Source: an uncultured Eubacteriales bacterium
Lineage (GTDB): Bacteria; Bacillota; Clostridia; Oscillospirales; Acutalibacteraceae
Direction of reading: 5' to 3'
DNA: 32,163 nt
NCBI GenBank assembly: GCA_934446475.1
Contig: CAKSEH010000017.1
Span: 1 to 32,163, forward strand
Shown: one piece after another, positions 24,452 through 31,927 of the stretch
Numbering within the stretch: the first letter of the stretch is position 1
How the letters are laid out: every line of letters begins with the position of its first letter
Made by a program: the position numbers and the translations under genes
Notes under the pieces: generated by a model
What the model was told of the DNA's origin: nothing
What the model saw: the letters and a program-made list of their open reading frames with translations, nothing else
Databases searched by the model: none

Positions 24452-25279
24452 TTAGACCTTATCTATCATCAGTTTATAAATTTCACCTTTTTTTATGCCC
24501 GTTTTTGCCGCAGCTTCCCTTGCTGCAGCCGAAGCCGAAAGACCTCCCGACATAAATTCCTTTGCTGTAAAAACGGCATCCTCAACGGTATATTGATGCT
24601 GTTTTTCGGGAATTTTACCTTCAAGGATTATAACATATTCTCCTTTAGGCGGATTTTCCTCAAAATATTCCGAAGCTTTTAAAAGGGTTGTATTTAAAAC
24701 AGTTTCGTGAATTTTGGTAAGCTCCTTAACAACGGCGACCCTGCGGTCTCCGAAAAAAGCAGATAGATCCCTTAATGTGTTTAAAAGCTTGTGCGGAGCT
24801 TCGTAAAAAATAATCGTGCGCTCCTCATCCTTTAAAGACTCAAGGTGTTTTTTCCTGCTTTGCTTGTTTACCGACAAAAACCCTTCAAAACAAAATCTGC
24901 CCGACGGCATACCCGATATCGAAAGTGCCGTTGCAAATGCGCACGGTCCCGGGACGGATTCAACCTCCGCACCGCTCTCGTGTGCCTGTCTTACAAGCTC
25001 TTCGCCGGGATCCGATATTGCGGGCATACCCGCATCCGTGACAACGGCGCAGCTTTCACCGTTTAATATTCGCTTAATGATAAGTTCGCCCTTCTGCGCT
25101 TTATTGTGTTCAAAATAAGAGACAAGTTCTTTTTTTATTCCGAAACGGTTTAAGAGCTTAAGTGTAACCCTCGTGTCCTCTGCGGCAATAAAATCGACCT
25201 CGCTCAGTGTCTTTACGGCCCTCGGCGAAAAATCCTCAAGATTTCCTATCGGTGTTCCCACAACATAAAGCTTGCCCAT
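24452..25279 (-). CDS. rsmI: 16S rRNA (cytidine(1402)-2'-O)-methyltransferase
   Basis: 275 aa from ATG 25279. GKLYVVGTPIGNLEDFSPRA starts the tetrapyrrole-methylase fold; AAEDTRVTLKLL, DAGMPAISDPGEELV and PGPCAFATALSISG are the RsmI signatures for SAM and substrate binding. A longer reading to 25351 would run into the RNase P RNA gene, so it is rejected. It modifies the ribosomal decoding centre. GGAAGTG lies upstream; the gene follows rnpB by 31 bp on the same strand and may share its transcript. Confidence 0.95.
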   Translation of the reverse strand: MGKLYVVGTPIGNLEDFSPRAVKTLSEVDFIAAEDTRVTLKLLNRFGIKKELVSYFEHNKAQKGELIIKRILNGESCAVVTDAGMPAISDPGEELVRQAHESGAEVESVPGPCAFATALSISGMPSGRFCFEGFLSVNKQSRKKHLESLKDEERTIIFYEAPHKLLNTLRDLSAFFGDRRVAVVKELTKIHETVLNTTLLKASEYFEENPPKGEYVIILEGKIPEKQHQYTVEDAVFTAKEFMSGGLSASAAAREAAAKTGIKKGEIYKLMIDKV

Positions 25280-25310
25280 TTTATCACTTCCGACGGTTTG
25301 AAATTTAAAA

Positions 25311-25676
25311 ACGAGTCGGCCTGTAAGCCGAGTTCTGTCTTGCACGGTCATCTATCTCGACGACGGATTGCTCCGACGCTCAAGCCGCTTTTCGCAGCAC
25401 ATCGGGCCGATGTATAGCTGCAGTCAGCGTTGCTCCGAATAGGGTTTACAGGACCGTTTCGTCTCCGAACGGCCGGTGAGCTCTTACCTCGCCTTTCCAC
25501 CCTTACCGCAAAAGGGCGGCGAAACGCCTTCAATGAAAAATCAAAGCCTTTTGCGGCGGTATATCTCTGTTGCACTTTCCCTAAGGTCACCCTCGGCGGC
25601 TGTTAGCCGTTATTCTGCCCTGCGGGGCTCGGACTTTCCTCACAGATTTCTCTGTGCGACCGCACGGCCGACTCGT
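25311..25676 (-). ncRNA. rnpB: RNase P RNA
   Basis: About 366 nt on the minus strand. The 5' and 3' ends pair (ACGAGTCGGCC at the start, GGCCGACTCGT at the end). Conserved elements seen: GAGGAAAGTCCGAGC (P4 5' side and CR-I), GGGAAAGTGCAACAGAGA, GGTAAGAGCTCACC, GGTAAGGGTGGAAAGG, and the 3' AGACAGAACTCGGCTTACAG. It is the catalytic RNA that matures tRNA 5' ends. A perfect consensus promoter precedes it. Confidence 0.97.
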
Positions 25677-25683
25677 AACACAA

Positions 25684-25712
25684 ATTATACCACAAAACTT
25701 TCGTTGTGTCAA
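25684..25712 (-). promoter_or_regulatory. Consensus promoter of rnpB
   Basis: Minus strand TTGACA (25707-25712), 17-nt spacer, TATAAT (25684-25689), placing the start of transcription at about 25676-25678, the RNA's 5' end. Confidence 0.92.
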
Positions 25713-25758
25713 AGTTTTGATTTTTTGAATAATATATTACGAAAAGGTGGTATTACTT

Positions 25759-26841
25759 ATGAAAAACACTGTAAAATATTTTTTAGGCGCAAATTCCTGT
25801 GAAGGATTCGTTTCGCATTTTAAAGATTCCTACAGCGCCGAGGACGGATATCGGGCATATATAATAAAGGGCGGTCCCGGAACGGGTAAGTCTTCATTTA
25901 TGAAGAGTATCGCAAAAAAGGCTCAGGAAAACGGGTATGAGGTGCATCTTTGCCCCTGCAGCTCCGACCCCGATTCGCTTGACGGCGTTGTTATTCCCGA
26001 ACTTAAAGTCACCCTTCTTGACGGCACCGCTCCTCATATTGTAGAACCCGATTTTCCCGGCGCCTGCGAGCGGCTTATAGACCTCGGAGAATACTGGGAT
26101 TTTAATAAGCTCTTAAAAAACCGAACAAAAATTATGGCGGCGTCGACTAAGAACAGTCTGTTGCACAAAAGAGCCTCGGGGTACTTAAGCGCCTGCGGAG
26201 AACTTCTTGCGGATAATTTAAGACTTGAAGATAACTGTATTAAGAAAAAACAGCTGTATGCCTTTGCAAAAAACATTTGTGAAAAATATATTAAACAAAA
26301 GGGCACAACGGGCAGGCAGACCGTTCGTTTTATAGGAGCGGTCACTCCGAAAGGCGAAATGAGTTATTCCGAGACCCTTACAAGCGGTATTAAAAATGCC
26401 GTTATTATAGAAGACCGTTACGGCGCCGTATCCGGAAGAATAGTTGAGGCTGTAAAGGAAAATGCCGTGAGGGCGGGATACGATGTTATCGTTTTTAAAA
26501 ATCCGCTTTTACCGTCGTTTATTTGCGACCATATTATTATACCCGAGCTGTCGCTTTTAGTTGCAAGCGAAAATCAAAGCACAAAAATAAATCTCGATAT
26601 CCGCAGAGTGCATTCACGCAGATTCACAGATGTTTTAAAACTCAAAGCCGTACGGCAAAGGATGCTTTTAAACCGCCGTATAGCAAAAGAGCTTCTTGAT
26701 ACCGCCTGTGAAACGCTTTCTCTTGCCAAAGCCTCCCACGATGAACTTGAAAAGTATTATATTAAAGCAATGGATTTCTCCGCAGTGAAAAAAAGAGAGG
26801 AAAAAACAGCAGAGGAAATATTTGGTTTACCCGCGGAATAA
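25759..26841 (+). CDS. P-loop ATPase (PRK06851-like), function unknown
   Basis: 360 aa from ATG 25759 (AGGTGG at 25745-25750; an upstream GTG at 25747 overlaps that site). Walker A IKGGPGTGKSSFMKS at about residues 36-50. CSSDPDSLDGVVIPEL and the later RFIGAVTPKG, ending in a helical, Lys/Glu-rich C-terminus (about 290-355), fit the conserved clostridial ATPase family PRK06851. FIGAVTPKG and CDHIIIPEL look like a second, degenerate half of the same domain. The family has no firm function to my knowledge. It stands alone between rnpB (divergent) and the convergent ncRNA unit. Confidence 0.8.
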   Translation: MKNTVKYFLGANSCEGFVSHFKDSYSAEDGYRAYIIKGGPGTGKSSFMKSIAKKAQENGYEVHLCPCSSDPDSLDGVVIPELKVTLLDGTAPHIVEPDFPGACERLIDLGEYWDFNKLLKNRTKIMAASTKNSLLHKRASGYLSACGELLADNLRLEDNCIKKKQLYAFAKNICEKYIKQKGTTGRQTVRFIGAVTPKGEMSYSETLTSGIKNAVIIEDRYGAVSGRIVEAVKENAVRAGYDVIVFKNPLLPSFICDHIIIPELSLLVASENQSTKINLDIRRVHSRRFTDVLKLKAVRQRMLLNRRIAKELLDTACETLSLAKASHDELEKYYIKAMDFSAVKKREEKTAEEIFGLPAE

Positions 26842-26862
26842 GTGTTGTTTTATCTTAACTTT

Positions 26863-26903
26863 TAAAAAAGAAACCCCTCGCAGCACTATTGCGCTGCGAG
26901 GGG
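26863..26903 (-). terminator. Terminator of the minus-strand ncRNA unit
   Basis: CCCCTCGCAGC (26874-26884) / GCTGCGAGGGG (26893-26903). On the minus strand it is followed by TTTCTTTTTT, a strong U run; on the plus strand only GCGGTTAT follows, so the minus direction is the effective one, though it may also slow the convergent ATPase transcript. Confidence 0.85.
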
Positions 26904-27263
26904 CGGTTATATCATATTAAATTAAATTCACATAAATCGGAATTTCAGTTATAAACCGACCTGTACATTGGACTCACCCTTATACTTTATTTTGAGTTCC
27001 CTTTGTAAAACATAACACGCATTTTCATCACCGTTTAATCTATATTAAGTCCTTACCCCGGACGAGGAGGGGAAAATGTGGTTTTCGGTCTAACTTAAAA
27101 ATTAACTAAAACATTGGTTTCACCGTGAATTACAAATCTGTTTTTAAACGATTCTTCCTTTAAGAATCAAAGATACCTTGCCTTTGGACTCACCTCTTTC
27201 GGGCTATTTTTGAAAACTTTCCGGCGGATCTACCATTTAAGGCGCCACCCCTTTCTTTGTTGT
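26863..27263 (-). ncRNA. Putative large non-coding RNA (about 400 nt), family not recognised
   Basis: A perfect consensus promoter at 27270-27298 and a strong terminator at 26863-26903, both minus strand, bound a region with no credible ORF (longest readings are 10-13 codons). The RNA has GGCG/CGCC near its 5' end (27223-27246), a perfect GATTCTT/AAGAATC hairpin (27150-27168), and three copies of GGTGANNCCAA: complement at 27184-27194 and 26968-26978 (identical 11-mers, GGTGAGTCCAA) and 27114-27124 (GGTGAAACCAA). It lacks tmRNA ends and SRP or RNase P motifs. A housekeeping-level RNA is suggested by the promoter strength. Confidence 0.65.
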
Positions 27264-27269
27264 GTCTTT

Positions 27270-27298
27270 ATTATAATGCATAACCTTTAATTTGTCAA
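27270..27298 (-). promoter_or_regulatory. Perfect consensus promoter of the ncRNA unit
   Basis: Minus strand TTGACA (27293-27298), 17-nt spacer, TATAAT (27270-27275). Confidence 0.9.
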
Positions 27299-27345
27299 GA
27301 GAAATGTTTATAGTTTTTATGTATATTACACAATTGTAACAAATA

Positions 27346-27374
27346 TTGTTTTTTGTTTTTATTTATGTTATAAT
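27346..27374 (+). promoter_or_regulatory. Promoter of the ABC exporter gene
   Basis: TTGTTT (27346-27351), 17-nt spacer, TATAAT (27369-27374), 40 nt before the GTG start. It is divergent from the ncRNA promoter, with 47 bp between the two -35 boxes. Confidence 0.65.
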
Positions 27375-27414
27375 TAAAGAGTTGGTGATAAGAGATAAAC
27401 GGAGATGAATATTT

Positions 27415-29280
27415 GTGAGACCTCCTATGGGAGCGCCTCCCGGCGGATTCAAACCGAGAGGCTTTTTAACCGAAGAAGAAAAGCAGAACAAACCGAAAAT
27501 TTCCGGTAAACTTTTAAAGAGAATATTGTCGTATTTAAAGCCCTATGTGTTTCAGTTTGTGCTAGTGTTTCTTGCGCTTGCGGCGTCTGCGGTGCTGGGA
27601 CTTATGCCATCGGTCGTAACAGGTAAAATAGTGGACGAGATCATATCGCCCGAGCGGACTATGTCTCACCTTGTAAAGCTGCTCGCATTTGCTTTCGGCG
27701 TACTTGCCTCATCACAGATAATAAGCGTTCTTGAGCAGTATATAAATTCCTGGATATCGCAGATGATAATAAGGGATATGCGAAATCAGATGTATGACCA
27801 TCTTCAGCATATGCCGCATTCGTTTTTTGCGAGCGAAAAGCAGGGAGATATCATAACGAGGATGGACAGTGATATAAACGGTGTAAGTTCGGTCATATCG
27901 GGAACGCTTACCTCGGTGGTCAGTAATGCGCTTACCATAATAACATCGCTGTTTTATCTTTTTTATACGGATTGGCGTCTTGCGCTTGTGGGTATGGCGA
28001 TAATTCCTATGCTTATTTTGCCCACAAAGGCTGTCGGCAAGAGGCGCTGGTCGCTTCTCACACTTTCCCAGGAAAAAAACGACGAACTTAATCAGCATAT
28101 AAACGAAACGCTTTCAGTGAGCGGTTCTATGCTTGTAAAGCTTTTTACGAGAGAAAAAAAGGAATTTGAAAAGTTTAAAAAAATAAACAGCGAAGTGACC
28201 GATATAACCGTTAAGGAACAGCGAACGGGAAGTTGGTTCCACGTGTTTATGGGTCTGTTTATTGAGCTTGCACCGCTGCTTATATACTTTACGGGCGGGC
28301 TTCTTATAATAAAGTTTGCCGACAGTTCGCTTACGGTAGGCGATATAACGGTTGTAGTGTCGCTTGTCAACAGGCTTAATTTCCCCGTAAGGCAGATACT
28401 GAATGTTCAGGTGGACTTTACCCGTTCACTCGCCTTGTTTACGAGAATATTCGAGTATTTCGACCGAAAAAGCGATATTTCGGAACCAGAAGACCCCAAA
28501 ACTCCGTCTATGGAGGACAGCAGCGTTGAATTTAAAAATGTTCGCTTTTCGTATGAAAGAGGCGTTGAGATTTTAAAGGGCGTAAGCTTTAAGATAGAAA
28601 GCGGAAAGATGTATGCCATAGTCGGAACATCGGGCGCCGGCAAATCGACCGTTATAAGCCTTATTCCGAGGCTGTATGATGTTACGTCCGGTGAAGTCAA
28701 AGTCGCAGGTGTTAATGTTAAGAATTTCGATCTTGAATATTTAAGGCAGAATATAGGCGTTGTTTCGCAGGATACATACCTCTTCAACGGTACCGTTATG
28801 GAAAATCTCAGGTATGCGAAAGACGGCGCTTCAAACGAAGAAATCATATCCGCCTGCAAAGCGGCAAATATTCACGATTTTATTTCCTCGCTTCCCGAAG
28901 GCTACGAAACGGTGGTCGGCAACAGAGGCCTTAAGCTTTCGGGGGGAGAAAAACAGCGTATTTCCATTGCGAGGGTCATTTTAAAAGATCCGAAGATTCT
29001 TATTCTGGACGAAGCCACCTCTTCGCTTGACTCAATATCCGAAAGTCTTATCCAGTCGGCTCTCGAACTTCTTATGAAGGGAAGAACGAGCATAATTATA
29101 GCTCATCGCCTTTCAACCGTCCTTGCGGCGGACCGTATAATGGTGCTCGAAAACGGCAAAATAACCGAGAGCGGCACACACGACGAACTTGTAAATAAGG
29201 GCGGAAAGTATGCGCTCCTTTATAAAACACAGTTCGGTCGAGTTCTTGAACACGAAAATTCGAAGCATACTGTTGACTAA
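27415..29280 (+). CDS. ABC exporter, fused membrane and ATPase domains
   Basis: 621 aa starting at GTG 27415 (GGAG 10 nt upstream; ATG 27427 in frame is an alternative). A Pro/Gly-rich head (1-20), six membrane helices (about 45-330) and an ATPase domain with Walker A GTSGAGKST (about 404-412), Q-loop VVSQDTYLFNGTV, LSGGEKQR signature (about 508-515), ILDEATSSLD and switch His in IIAHRLST. A half-transporter that must dimerise; MsbA/LmrA/MDR-like. All catalytic residues are intact. No partner half is adjacent, so a homodimer is likely. Substrate unknown. Confidence 0.93.
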   Translation: MRPPMGAPPGGFKPRGFLTEEEKQNKPKISGKLLKRILSYLKPYVFQFVLVFLALAASAVLGLMPSVVTGKIVDEIISPERTMSHLVKLLAFAFGVLASSQIISVLEQYINSWISQMIIRDMRNQMYDHLQHMPHSFFASEKQGDIITRMDSDINGVSSVISGTLTSVVSNALTIITSLFYLFYTDWRLALVGMAIIPMLILPTKAVGKRRWSLLTLSQEKNDELNQHINETLSVSGSMLVKLFTREKKEFEKFKKINSEVTDITVKEQRTGSWFHVFMGLFIELAPLLIYFTGGLLIIKFADSSLTVGDITVVVSLVNRLNFPVRQILNVQVDFTRSLALFTRIFEYFDRKSDISEPEDPKTPSMEDSSVEFKNVRFSYERGVEILKGVSFKIESGKMYAIVGTSGAGKSTVISLIPRLYDVTSGEVKVAGVNVKNFDLEYLRQNIGVVSQDTYLFNGTVMENLRYAKDGASNEEIISACKAANIHDFISSLPEGYETVVGNRGLKLSGGEKQRISIARVILKDPKILILDEATSSLDSISESLIQSALELLMKGRTSIIIAHRLSTVLAADRIMVLENGKITESGTHDELVNKGGKYALLYKTQFGRVLEHENSKHTVD

Positions 29281-29301
29281 ATCGGTTAAATGGTTTAAAA
29301 T
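29273..29301 (+). promoter_or_regulatory. Promoter of the DUF1292 gene
   Basis: TTGACT (29273-29278), 17-nt spacer, TAAAAT (29296-29301). The -35 lies inside the last codons of the exporter gene. Confidence 0.65.
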
Positions 29302-29335
29302 AGAGATGTAAGAAAACTCTGTCGGAGGCAAAAAA

Positions 29336-29647
29336 ATGAATGAAAATATAAACAACGGGAATTATAATCCCGATATAGTTACCCTTTCCGATGACGACGG
29401 CAAGGAATACACTTTCGAGGTTTTAGACGCTATAGAAAGCGATATGGGCAGATATCTTGCTATGCTGCCTGTTTATGACGACCCTCAGAAAACGCTTGAC
29501 GATTCGGGTGAGCTCGTTATCGTTAAGGTCGAAGAGGAAGACGGCGAGGAGTTTTATTCCGAAATCGAGGATGACGATGAATATGAGACCGTCGCCGATG
29601 CTTTCATTAACCGTCTTGAAGATTATTTTGAGATAGACGACGAATAA
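29336..29647 (+). CDS. DUF1292 domain-containing acidic protein
   Basis: 103 aa, very acidic. ITLSDDDGKEYTFEVLD-like N-terminus (here VTLSDDDGKEYTFEVLD), YLAMLPVYDDP, and LVIVKVEEEDGEEFYSEIEDDDEYETVADAF are the DUF1292 (YrzB-like) pattern. Cytosolic; function unknown in this family, which in Firmicutes usually lies near the yrrK/yqgF genes. Here it stands with its own promoter and GGAGG site, 9 bp upstream of the 6S-like RNA, which it may feed by read-through. Confidence 0.9.
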   Translation: MNENINNGNYNPDIVTLSDDDGKEYTFEVLDAIESDMGRYLAMLPVYDDPQKTLDDSGELVIVKVEEEDGEEFYSEIEDDDEYETVADAFINRLEDYFEIDDE

Positions 29648-29656
29648 TATTTATAT

Positions 29657-29857
29657 GTCCGGCCCTGTGCGTGAACCGTTGCTTTTATAACCCTACAACT
29701 TTTTTTAAAAGGGACCTTCGCTCGGGCGGTGGGCTTGCAGACCTCCCACGGCTGTGCCGAAACTGGAAGAAGGGAGCACGAAGCCGTCCGGCAGGGACCC
29801 ACCTGGTATTTATCAGGTTATTTTTAAGCCGCTACGGCAGGGCGGGACAGCTTTTTT
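29657..29857 (+). ncRNA. ssrS: 6S-like RNA
   Basis: About 192-200 nt. A long interrupted closing stem joins the ends: GTCC-G-GCCCTG (29657-29667) with CAGGGC-G-GGAC (29838-29848), continuing CCGT/ACGG and GCTT/AAGC. Inside is a large A/U-rich bubble whose 3' side holds a small hairpin CCTG(GTATTTAT)CAGG, then an apical stem (GGGCGG/CCGTCC, CTCCC/GGGAG). Size and layout are those of 6S RNA, which binds sigma-A RNA polymerase. The closing stem is followed by CTTTTTT, so it doubles as terminator. Assignment is from architecture and recall; a covariance search would settle it. Confidence 0.6.
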
Positions 29858-29910
29858 AAATAACGGCATTTTAATTCTATAGTTTTATTTTTATAAGGAT
29901 AATGTGTTTT

Positions 29911-29948
29911 AACCCTGTCTCAGGATCATTTAAGCCTGAGGCAGGGTT
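29911..29948. terminator. Bidirectional hairpin terminator
   Basis: AACCCTGTCTCAGG (29911-29924) / CCTGAGGCAGGGTT (29935-29948), one mismatch, with TTGTTTAT on the plus side and AAAACA on the other. It backs up the 6S-like RNA. From here to 30221 I see nothing but AT-rich sequence. Confidence 0.7.
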
Positions 29949-30221
29949 GTTTATATTCGGTATAACAAAAATTAAAAGTCATTCTCCATAATAAGGTTTT
30001 ATGTGGGTAGACCTCTTTATACGGCTTTATTAAACTTTATAATATTAAGTCTCACCCTCTCTGCGGTGTATGCCAAAACAAAGACTGTCCTCACTTTTGA
30101 AAAAAAGAGAGCAAAGAGAATAATTAAACCCTATTATAACAACAAAACTACATTATATATCGACTCCCTTATGTAAAAGGGTAACCGATAGACGATTTCA
30201 AAATCAAAGCAAACGACATCC

Positions 30222-30585
30222 GGGGAACTGTCTTAAGCCTTAAGAGGTGACCGAACCGCAGCGAGACGGTGGGGCGGCTTGCCGCCTCAGAGGGGTTGTT
30301 TTAAAAAAGAATAGCAGTAAACTTAAATTTTTAAGAATAAATATTAAATTTCAATATTGAAAAGAGTGCACTTTCCCGTCTCTGTCTTTAATTTTAAATA
30401 AAGAATAAATTTAAAAAGTAAAAAGGTTAAAAATATAAAAACACAAGGAAGGAATACCCCTCAGTCAGCCGTTCCGTCTGACAGCTTTTTCTCCGAAAAC
30501 GGGAACCCTTTTGTCTGCTTTGCAGACATTTCCCCTATCAGGGGAATAACCTCTATTTGGCAAAAGCCAAAAGAAGGGAGCCTAT
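30222..30585 (-). repeat. Composite repeat, inverted copy
   Basis: Reverse-complement relative of the 20178-20521 unit: the CTGTCTTAAG...GACGGTGGGGCGGCTTGCCGCC end (30226-30300), AT-rich core, then CAAGGAAGGAATACCCCTCAGTCAGCC and the hairpin string (TCTGC/GCAGA, TTCCCCT/AGGGGAA, TTTGGC/GCCAAA) ending in AGAAGGGAGCC. It keeps the two middle hairpins that the 20-kb copies lack. A worn partial copy (CCTCTATTTCGGC...GCTGAAAAGAATGGAGCC) follows at 30632-30668. Confidence 0.8.
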
Positions 30586-30779
30586 GGGGTAAGCAGTTTT
30601 TTAACTTCTTTGCAAATGCTTTTCAGGGAACAACCTCTATTTCGGCTACGCTGAAAAGAATGGAGCCTTAAAGGACAATAAGTTTGTTATAAACAAAAAG
30701 CGGAAAATAAGTTTCAAATTTAAAACAAATTCTACTTACCATATTAAAAAAGAATTTCAAACTTAATAAATCTATATAT

Positions 30780-30986
30780 CCGGGAATTAAAACTTAAATA
30801 TAAAATGAAGTCATATTTCCCGCATTAAAAAGGACTGCAAATTTTATGAAATTATGTATCCGGGAACTAAGGCTTAAGCATAAAATAAAGCTATATTTCC
30901 CGTATTAAAAAAGGGATTGTAAATTTAATAAAGCCAAACAACCGGGAATCAAGGCTTTAATATAAATCAAAGCTTTATTACCCGTA
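30780..30986. repeat. Tandem repeat of about 80 bp, at least 2.5 units, each with a CCGGGAA/TTCCCG dyad
   Basis: Units begin with CCGGGAA at 30780, 30860 and 30942. Each contains an inverted partner (TTTCCCG or TTACCCG) about 35 bp later and then TATTAAAAAA. A worn unit can be traced from about 30700. The third unit runs into the 3' end of ksgA. Possible roles: ksgA terminators or protein-binding iterons. Confidence 0.75.
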
Positions 30987-31835
30987 TTAAAAAACAAGGT
31001 CGGAAAGCTCGGCGAGACGGTAGATATCAAGGACCTCGCCCCTTACATCGAGCGGCAGTCCCATTTTCTCAAGGGCGGTTCTGAGCACGGTTTTATCAAT
31101 GCCCAAAACGTTTGAAACGGAATTTACAAGAGTTTTCCGTCTCTGAGAAAAACAGGCGGAAACGAGTGAAAAGAAAAGTTTTTCGTTTTTTACATTAACA
31201 GGCGGCTTCTCCCTCATTACAAGTTTTATGACCGCAGAGTCAACCTTAGGTGCAGGAGTAAAGCTCTCTTTGCCGACCGAGAAAAGCATTTCGGGAACGG
31301 CATAATAAAATACCTGTGCCGTAAAAAGTCCCGCCTGCCTTGAACCTACGGGAGCGCATATTCTGTCCGCAACCTCACGCTGTACCATAACCGTAAGCGA
31401 CTCAAATCCGGCGTTTGAAGAAATAAGCGCCGATATTATTTTTGTTGTTATATAATACGGCAGATTTGCACAGACCGTAATTCTTTTACAGTCGGGAAAT
31501 TCAGCTTCCGTAAGCGCTTTTATATCGGTTTTCAAAAAATCCCCGAAGATAATCTTAACATTTTTAAACTCACCGAGGGTCTTTTTTAGGACCGGTTCTA
31601 AGGTTTTATCAAGCTCAAGCGAAACCACTTTTTTTGCGGTCTTCGCAAGTTCTGCCGTCAATACCCCCATACCCGGACCTATTTCGAGAACACCCGTTTC
31701 ACCGTCAGCCGAAGCAAGCGCCATTTTAGGGCATACTTCGGGGTCGTTAAGAAAGTTTTGACCGAGCGATTTTTTAAATGAAAAGCCTTCCTCGGAAAGC
31801 AGATTTTTTATCTGATCTATATCGGCGAGATTCAT
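30987..31835 (-). CDS. rsmA: 16S rRNA (adenine(1518)-N(6)/adenine(1519)-N(6))-dimethyltransferase
   Basis: 282 aa from ATG 31835, with AGGGGGA upstream; a longer in-frame reading to 32063 is the translated repeat region and is rejected. KKSLGQNFL near residue 20, LEIGPGMGVLTAELA (SAM-binding motif I), LELD, and the catalytic NLPYYITT (motif IV) followed by VQREVADRI and FTPAPKVDSAVI. It dimethylates two adenines in helix 45 of 16S rRNA (gene also called ksgA). Single gene at the window's right side. Confidence 0.96.
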   Translation of the reverse strand: MNLADIDQIKNLLSEEGFSFKKSLGQNFLNDPEVCPKMALASADGETGVLEIGPGMGVLTAELAKTAKKVVSLELDKTLEPVLKKTLGEFKNVKIIFGDFLKTDIKALTEAEFPDCKRITVCANLPYYITTKIISALISSNAGFESLTVMVQREVADRICAPVGSRQAGLFTAQVFYYAVPEMLFSVGKESFTPAPKVDSAVIKLVMREKPPVNVKNEKLFFSLVSACFSQRRKTLVNSVSNVLGIDKTVLRTALEKMGLPLDVRGEVLDIYRLAELSDLVF

Positions 31836-31927
31836 TGTTTTCCCCCTTGCCGCAATTTTACTTTTATTATAAAGTACATTCTCTCCGTTTTCAAGAAAAT
31901 TATTGTTGAGGAAATTAAAAAGGTATG

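Noticed and set aside
25280..25351. Extended N-terminus of the rsmI product
   Set aside because: Would overlap the RNase P RNA 3' end; GKLYVVGTPIGN is the normal N-terminus.
26863..27263. tmRNA (ssrA)
   Set aside because: Size fits, but there is no tRNA-like acceptor and T-arm, no GGTTCGA-type motif and no tag reading frame.
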